Shown: in pieces, positions 59,584 to 64,000 of the stretch
Numbering within the stretch: the stretch's first letter is position 1
How the letters are laid out: every line of letters starts with the position of its first letter
NCBI RefSeq assembly: GCF_013408305.1
Contig: NZ_JACBZS010000001.1
Span: forward strand, 558,001 to 622,000
Direction of reading: 5' to 3'
Source of the DNA: Naumannella cuiyingiana
Lineage (GTDB): Bacteria; Actinomycetota; Actinomycetes; Propionibacteriales; Propionibacteriaceae
Length of the DNA: 64,000 nucleotides
The notes under the pieces: generated by a model
Database searches by the model: none
What the model was told of the DNA's origin: nothing
What the model saw: only the letters and a program-made list of their open reading frames with translations
Position numbers and translations under genes: made by a program

Positions 59584-60409
59584 TCCCGCCGCGCGCCGAG
59601 CGCCCGGCTCGATCGCGATCTACCTCGTCCTGGCCGCCGGCGCCGTGATCACTCTCGCCCCGTTCCTGCTGAGCGTGCTGACCTCGCTGAAGTCGCCGCG
59701 CCAGTTCGCCAACACCTCACCGCTCAGCCCGCCGGCGCCGCCGACGGCCGAGAACTACCTGGCGCTGCTGGGTCGCGACTTCGTCACGCCGCTCGCCGTC
59801 ACCACGCAGGTCGTGGTGGTGCTGGTGGTCGGGCAGTTGTTCTTCTCCATCCTCGCGGCGTACGCCTTCGCGAGGCTCCGCTTCCCGGGTCGCGATGCCT
59901 TGTTCTGGGTCTATCTCGCGACGCTCATGGTGCCGCAGATCGTCACGGTCATCCCGCTCTACACGATCTTCGCCAGCACGGGGCTACGGAACACGTTCTG
60001 GTCGCTGGTGCTGCCGTTCGTCCTGGGCTCGCCGTACGCGGTGTTCCTGCTGCGCGAGTACTTCCGCGGCATTCCCGCCGACATCCTGGACGCGGCGCGG
60101 ATCGACGGCGCGGGCAACTGGCGGATCATCTGGAGCATCGTCGTGCCGCTGTCCCGGCCGATCATCGCGACCCTGACGATCATCACGGTGGTCACGCACT
60201 GGAACAGCTTCTTGTGGCCGTTCATCGTCACCACCGGCCCGACCTGGCAGACGCTCACCGTCGCCACGGACGCGCTGCGCGGGCAGTACAACGCGAACTG
60301 GACGCTGGTGATGACCGCGACGACGATCGCCATGGCGCCGCTGCTGGTGATCTTCACGATCTTCCAGCGGCGCATCGTCAACTCGATCCAGCTCACCGGA
60401 TTCAAGTAG
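59570..60409 (+). CDS. CUT1 sugar ABC transporter permease (MalG type)
   Basis: This 279-residue permease has six membrane segments and a divergent EAA loop, ADILDAARIDGAGNWRIIWS (residues about 165-184). The N-terminal TSLKSPRQFANTSPLSPPAPPTAENYLALLG is typical for the second CUT1 permease. No ATPase gene follows; in actinobacteria such importers commonly share one MsiK-type ATPase encoded elsewhere. Confidence 0.92.
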   Translation: MTSPSPAARRAPGSIAIYLVLAAGAVITLAPFLLSVLTSLKSPRQFANTSPLSPPAPPTAENYLALLGRDFVTPLAVTTQVVVVLVVGQLFFSILAAYAFARLRFPGRDALFWVYLATLMVPQIVTVIPLYTIFASTGLRNTFWSLVLPFVLGSPYAVFLLREYFRGIPADILDAARIDGAGNWRIIWSIVVPLSRPIIATLTIITVVTHWNSFLWPFIVTTGPTWQTLTVATDALRGQYNANWTLVMTATTIAMAPLLVIFTIFQRRIVNSIQLTGFK

Positions 60410-60426
60410 CAACAGGAGGAACGATC

Positions 60427-61821
60427 ATGGCCAACACACTGGATGCGCGCCCGTCGGGCGCGAGCCGTCGCGGCTTCGGCCGGCGCCACTTCGCCCGGTT
60501 GGCGGCGGGTGCGACCGCGCTCGGGCTCGGGGTCGCCACGGCCGCCTGCTCGCCCGCCGCGCCGCCGAGCTCCCCGGGCAACGGCCAGCGCCAGGTCGTG
60601 ACGGTACGCCTGTGGGACGAGCAGGTGCAGAAGGCCTACGATGCCTCCTTCGCCGAGTTCGAGAAGGCGAATCCCGACATCGACGTGCAGACCGTGCTGG
60701 TGCCCTATTCCGACTACTTCACCAAGCTGCGTACCGACGTCTCGGGCGGCAATGCCGACGACATCTTCATGATCAACGGCTCCTACATCCAGCCCTACAT
60801 CGAGGCTGGACAGTTGGTCGAGATCGGCGCCGACTTCGACGCCCAGCGCGCCGGCTGGGTGCCGGCGGCGGTCGAGCAGTACACGTTCGACGGGAAGCTG
60901 TGGGGCGTACCGCAGCTCACCGACGGCGGCATCGCGGTGTACTACAACAAGAAGCTGCTGGACGACGCCAAGATCACCCCCGAGCAGCTCACCGACCTGA
61001 CCTGGTCCCCGAACGGCCAGGGCGACACGTTCTTGCCGGTGGCCCGCAAGCTGACGGTCGACAAGTCCGGCCGGCGCGGCGACGAGCAGGGCTTCGACGG
61101 CTCCCAGCCCGCGACCTGGGGCTATTCGGCGGCCCAGGACCTGCAGGGGATCTACTACAACTACGTCGGCTCCAACGGCGGCCAGTTCCAGAACCCCGAC
61201 GGCACCTTCGTCTTCGCCTCGCCGGAGTCGACGCAGGCGTTCGACTACCTGTCGAAGTTGATCAACGAGTACAAGGTCTCGCCGGCGGCCTCGAACACCA
61301 ACGACAACGGCGACTTCACCCGCGACCAGTTCCTGCAGGGCAAGATCGCGCTGTTCCAGTCCGGGGTCTACAACCTGAAGAACGTCGCGGACGGCGCGGA
61401 CTTCGAGTGGGGCATCGCGCCGATGCCGGCCGGCCCCAAGGGTGCGGTGTCGGTGGTGAACAACGTCGTGGTCGCCGGCAACGCGGCCTCCGACACCCCG
61501 GAGGCGACCAAGCGGGTGCTGCAGTGGATGGGTACGCCGGAGGGCGCGCGGTTCATCGGCGCGGACGGCGCGGCGCTGCCCGCCGTGACCGGCGCCCAGC
61601 CGGCCTTCGCCGAGTACTGGTCCGGTCGCCAGGTCGATCCGTCGCAGTTCGCCAAGCAGGGCGAGCTGCCGGCGATGCAGGCACCCGTCGGGCAGAACTA
61701 CAGCGCGGCGCTGGAAGCCTGGAAGCCGACGTTCAACGAGATCTTCCTGGGCCGCACGTCCGCGGCCGACGGGCTGCCCAAGGCCCAGGACGCGGCGAAC
61801 AAGGCGATGCAGGACGGCTGA
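60427..61821 (+). CDS. CUT1 sugar ABC transporter substrate-binding lipoprotein
   Basis: This 464-residue extracellular binding protein begins with a twin-arginine-like N-terminus (SRRGFGRRHFARLA) and a lipobox ATAAC with Cys41, so it is probably a Tat-exported lipoprotein. The SBP_bac_1 fold shows TVRLWDEQVQKAYDASFAEFEKANP (in part), DDIFMINGSYIQPYIEAGQL, KLWGVPQLTDGGIAVYYNKKLLDDA and the C-terminal half with GTPEGARFIGADGAALPA. The ligand is unknown. AGGAGG precedes the ATG, and the order permease-permease-binding protein is less usual than binding protein first. Confidence 0.92.
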   Translation: MANTLDARPSGASRRGFGRRHFARLAAGATALGLGVATAACSPAAPPSSPGNGQRQVVTVRLWDEQVQKAYDASFAEFEKANPDIDVQTVLVPYSDYFTKLRTDVSGGNADDIFMINGSYIQPYIEAGQLVEIGADFDAQRAGWVPAAVEQYTFDGKLWGVPQLTDGGIAVYYNKKLLDDAKITPEQLTDLTWSPNGQGDTFLPVARKLTVDKSGRRGDEQGFDGSQPATWGYSAAQDLQGIYYNYVGSNGGQFQNPDGTFVFASPESTQAFDYLSKLINEYKVSPAASNTNDNGDFTRDQFLQGKIALFQSGVYNLKNVADGADFEWGIAPMPAGPKGAVSVVNNVVVAGNAASDTPEATKRVLQWMGTPEGARFIGADGAALPAVTGAQPAFAEYWSGRQVDPSQFAKQGELPAMQAPVGQNYSAALEAWKPTFNEIFLGRTSAADGLPKAQDAANKAMQDG

Positions 61822-61828
61822 GACAACA

Positions 61829-61843
61829 CGGGGTCGGGCCCCG
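61829..61843 (+). terminator. Short hairpin after the sugar-binding protein gene
   Basis: CGGGG and CCCCG flank a 5-base loop eight bases after the stop codon. It may terminate the importer operon; the stem is short. Confidence 0.4.
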
Positions 61844-61845
61844 GC

Positions 61846-62724
61846 TCAGCGGCGAAGTACCCGCACCGCGCCCCAGATCAACGAGCGGTCGTCGGCGGCG
61901 AGCCCGGGGTCGGCGAGCGGAGCGAAGGAGCGCAGCACGACGGCGCCGCCCGGGGCGAGCGCCCGGTGGGCGAGCCGGAGCAGCCGGCGCCGGCGGGCGG
62001 CGCCGACCCCGTCGATCACGTTCGACAGCGCGATGCCGCGATAGTGGCCCGGCGGCACCGCGGCGAGGTGGTCGGCGATGTCGGCGCGGACCAGCCGGAC
62101 GGGTGCGCCGCCGGTCACCGGGCGCCAGCCAGGCAGCTCGGCACCGGCCAGCAGCCGGTGGGCGAACCGGTTGCCGGCGATGCCGTGCCGGCCCAGCGCC
62201 CGGCCGATCCGGTTGCGCAGCTCGCGGCCGAAGTCGGGCGGCAGCAGGGCGGCGAAGTCGGGGGTACGCCAGCCGGCGAGGGCCTGCCCCGGGCGCAGCA
62301 CCAGCGCCAGCAGCGCCGCCAGCGCGGGGGTGTCGAGCCGCTCGCGCCACAGCCGCGCCGCCGCCGGGCCGTCGTCGTCGAGATGCGCCGCCAGCACGTC
62401 TTTGCGCCACCCGGGCGCGGGGACGCCGAGCAGGCGGCGCCCGGCGCGCATGAGGCGCTCGGCCTGGCCGTCGACCGCCGGCCCACCTGCCAACCGGTCA
62501 CGACAGTAGGCGAGCTGGACAGCATTGATGTCGACCGCGTTCACGCGGTGCCCGGCCGCCGCGCACGCCGCCGCGGTCTCCCCCGCGGCCGCGATCACAC
62601 AGACCCGGCCCGGCTCCCCGAAGGCCGCCAACTCGATTCGCTCGTCCTCATACGATCGCCCGAACTGCACGGCCGGCGCGCCCCAGGGCAACAGCCTGCC
62701 CCTGGCCCAGCGGTCGCCCGTCAT
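61846..62724 (-). CDS. DUF3419 family protein (BtaA-like)
   Basis: This 292-residue protein resembles DUF3419 proteins: FGRSYEDERIELAAFGEPGRVCVIAAAGETAAACAAAGHRVNAVDINAVQLAYCRDRLAG (in pieces), and a long helical middle. A C-terminal SNVIDGVGAARRRRLLRLAHRALAPGGAVVLRSF, like a methyltransferase-fold end, follows. BtaA, the characterised member, moves the 3-amino-3-carboxypropyl group of SAM to diacylglycerol in betaine-lipid synthesis. Whether this protein does so is inference. Its ATG overlaps the upstream DoxX-like gene (ATGA). It is the last gene of a four-gene operon. Confidence 0.78.
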   Translation of the reverse strand: MTGDRWARGRLLPWGAPAVQFGRSYEDERIELAAFGEPGRVCVIAAAGETAAACAAAGHRVNAVDINAVQLAYCRDRLAGGPAVDGQAERLMRAGRRLLGVPAPGWRKDVLAAHLDDDGPAAARLWRERLDTPALAALLALVLRPGQALAGWRTPDFAALLPPDFGRELRNRIGRALGRHGIAGNRFAHRLLAGAELPGWRPVTGGAPVRLVRADIADHLAAVPPGHYRGIALSNVIDGVGAARRRRLLRLAHRALAPGGAVVLRSFAPLADPGLAADDRSLIWGAVRVLRR

Positions 62725-63101
62725 CGACGATCACCGAGCGCCACGAGCCAGGCCAGCGCGAGCAGCGCGAGATTGCCGGTGACCAGCGCGCCGGGGTCGG
62801 CGATCGCGTCGCCGGCGAAGATCAGCCCGCCGGCATTGAACACGACCAGGGTCACCGTCTGCAGCGCGGCGACCAGCACCGGTCGCAGGCGGGCGAGGAC
62901 GGCGAGGGCGATGCCGAGCTCGTAGGCGCCGATCAGGATGACCGCCAGCCGCGCGTGCTCGGGCCCGATCCCGGGCACGGCGGCGAGGATGTCCAGCTCG
63001 TCGGCACGCAGGCCGATGATCTTGGCCACCAGGCCCTGGTAGAGCCAGACCAGCGCCAGCGCCACCCGCCCGGCGGCCAACGCGGCCGAGGGCACCCTCA
63101 T
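62721..63101 (-). CDS. DoxX-like small membrane protein
   Basis: This 126-residue protein has four hydrophobic segments and the DoxX-type beginning AALAAGRVALALVWLYQGLVAKIIGLRADEL (in pieces), then IGAYELGIALAVLARLRPVLVAALQTVTLV. The DoxX-like family is of uncertain function, often redox- or lipid-related. The ATG at 63101 overlaps the upstream stop by ATGA, and its own stop overlaps the DUF3419 gene by the same pattern. Confidence 0.8.
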   Translation of the reverse strand: MRVPSAALAAGRVALALVWLYQGLVAKIIGLRADELDILAAVPGIGPEHARLAVILIGAYELGIALAVLARLRPVLVAALQTVTLVVFNAGGLIFAGDAIADPGALVTGNLALLALAWLVALGDRR

Positions 63102-63529
63102 CGTGTTGCCGCCTGCCATGCCGCGACACCGTAGACGATCACCAGCCCGGGCCAGCCGAGCAGGCCGAGCAGGTGCGCGGTGCGCCACAGCCGCTTCGGC
63201 GCCGGCTGGGCGGCGAGCGCCCGCGGCACCAGGACGACCTCGCAGACCGCGCGGCCGAGCCACAGCAGCGCGCTCGCCCCCAGGAACAGCGCCGCCAGCC
63301 GCCCGCCCGCCGCCAGCTCCGGGGCGCCGACCAGCGTGCACAGGCCCAGCAGCGCGACGAAGCCGCCGATGAACCCGACGTGCATCCGGATGACGAGGCC
63401 GCCGAGCGGCGACTGCCCGAAGGTCGTCGCGTCCGTCCAGCCCAGCACCCTCGGTAGCGCGACATGGGCGATGCCGAGCACCGTCAGCAGCGCGCCCGTC
63501 AGTTGCAGCAGCGGCACCAGCAGGCTCAT
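63098..63529 (-). CDS. Hypothetical four-helix membrane protein
   Basis: This 143-residue protein has four membrane segments (LLVPLLQLTGALLTVLGIAHVAL; VIRMHVGFIGGFVALLGLCTLVG; RLAALFLGASALLWLGRAVCEVVLV; LLGLLGWPGLVIVYGVAAW, each quoted in part or whole). I do not recognise a defined family. The ATG at 63529 overlaps the methyltransferase stop by ATGA; a GTG at 63544 is an alternative. The tight overlaps make it a co-translated part of the methyltransferase-DoxX-DUF3419 operon. Confidence 0.72.
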   Translation of the reverse strand: MSLLVPLLQLTGALLTVLGIAHVALPRVLGWTDATTFGQSPLGGLVIRMHVGFIGGFVALLGLCTLVGAPELAAGGRLAALFLGASALLWLGRAVCEVVLVPRALAAQPAPKRLWRTAHLLGLLGWPGLVIVYGVAAWQAATR

Positions 63530-64000
63530 CGGCCCAACCGCCACCAGTGCACCAACACGCCGACGCGCCCCCGGTCGCGCACCGTCAGGCCGGCCTCGGC
63601 GAACGCTTCGCGGTAGCCGCGCCCGGTCCCGAAGTGCCAGGCGCCGGGCCCGAACGCGACGATGCCGGCCGCGTCGCGCAGATGGTCGACGACGACGATG
63701 TCGCCGTCCTCGGCCAGCGCGGCCCGCACGCGCTGCAGCAGGACCGCGCGGTCGGCCGGGTCGCGGATCTCGTGCAGGGACTGTGCGAGGACGATCACGT
63801 CCCAGCCGTCGCCGACCTCGAAGCGGGCCGGGTCGATCACGGGCGGTACGCCCGCCGCGGCATGGCCCCCCGCCGCCCAGGCGCGCGCCCGGCGTACCGA
63901 CACCTCCGGCTCGGTGACGATGTCGACGACGCGGAGCTCGGCGGCCGGCCAGCGCGCCCGGATGGCCGGCGAGGCCTCGTCGAATCCGGCCACCGCGACC
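63526..64000 (-). CDS. Class I SAM-dependent methyltransferase (5' end outside the window)
   Basis: The visible 157 codons cover the C-terminal part of a Rossmann-fold methyltransferase: AVAGFDEASPAIRARWPAAELRVVDI, the post-motif WDVIVLAQSLHEIRDPADRAVLLQRVRAALAEDGDIVVVDHL (in pieces) and GYREAFAEAGLTVRDRGRVGVLVHWW. The reading frame is open to the window end, so the SAM-binding glycine loop and start lie beyond it. The substrate is unknown. It heads, or is an internal part of, the operon with two membrane proteins and the DUF3419 protein. Confidence 0.82.
   Translation of the reverse strand, partial: VAVAGFDEASPAIRARWPAAELRVVDIVTEPEVSVRRARAWAAGGHAAAGVPPVIDPARFEVGDGWDVIVLAQSLHEIRDPADRAVLLQRVRAALAEDGDIVVVDHLRDAAGIVAFGPGAWHFGTGRGYREAFAEAGLTVRDRGRVGVLVHWWRLGR

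Overview
The window is a high-GC chromosome segment of an actinobacterium. Actinobacterial markers include the imuA'-imuB-dnaE2 mutasome with a TCGAAC-N4-GTTCGA SOS box, hrcA with a CIRCE element, an LGFP-repeat amidase, DUF3097, DUF3817 and DUF5709 proteins, sugar ABC importers with no ATPase of their own, and many apparently leaderless genes. The gene content fits the Propionibacteriales (Propionibacteriaceae-like), but this is inference from content, not from a marker-gene match. I see no rRNA, tRNA, prophage, insertion sequence or CRISPR array.

Layout. 1-8.3 kb: a LysR regulator divergent from a DMT-family exporter, a serine hydrolase with an ABM protein, the zinc importer znuA-znuC-znuB with a Fur-family regulator (zur), a membrane-anchored hypothetical and recO. 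8.4-12.4 kb: a complete multiple-monosaccharide importer (mmsA, mmsB, chvE-like). 12.4-22.2 kb: uppS, the SOS mutagenesis operon imuA'-imuB-dnaE2 (minus strand), a TrmD-GNAT fusion, and leuA behind a leucine leader peptide with alternative hairpins. 22.3-28.6 kb: a CHAD protein, a MocR-type regulator, DUF3817, a TetR regulator with a double-MerR regulator, and a divergent DrrA/DrrB-type exporter. 28.6-36 kb: a copper ATPase and chaperone behind two CsoR-like boxes, a MOSC protein, a multidrug ABC exporter, an aminotransferase and a glutamine amidotransferase.

36-55.7 kb holds the conserved housekeeping block, read on the minus strand as hemW ... hrcA-dnaJ-rsmE-tgt ... phoH-ybeY-CNNM-era. It is interrupted by a queuosine-precursor transporter facing tgt, DUF5709, a CDP-alcohol phosphotransferase, an MBL hydrolase, an inositol-monophosphatase family enzyme, a LacI regulator, DUF3097 and an LGFP amidase, and is followed by mtnP, a tandem 136-bp repeat and a YbaK protein. 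55.8-64 kb: a sortase-anchored alkaline phosphatase behind a PHO-box-like repeat, a nitronate monooxygenase, a second sugar importer, and a tightly overlapped operon of a methyltransferase (cut by the window end), two small membrane proteins and a DUF3419 protein.

Regulation is the most informative layer. The sequence shows recognisable sites for Zur, LexA, CsoR, HrcA (CIRCE), PhoP and LacI/TetR/LysR-type regulators, a leuA attenuator, and at least 14 start codons placed 6-8 nt after a TANNNT hexamer, as expected for leaderless mRNAs. Several convergent gene pairs share long perfect inverted repeats that include their stop codons.
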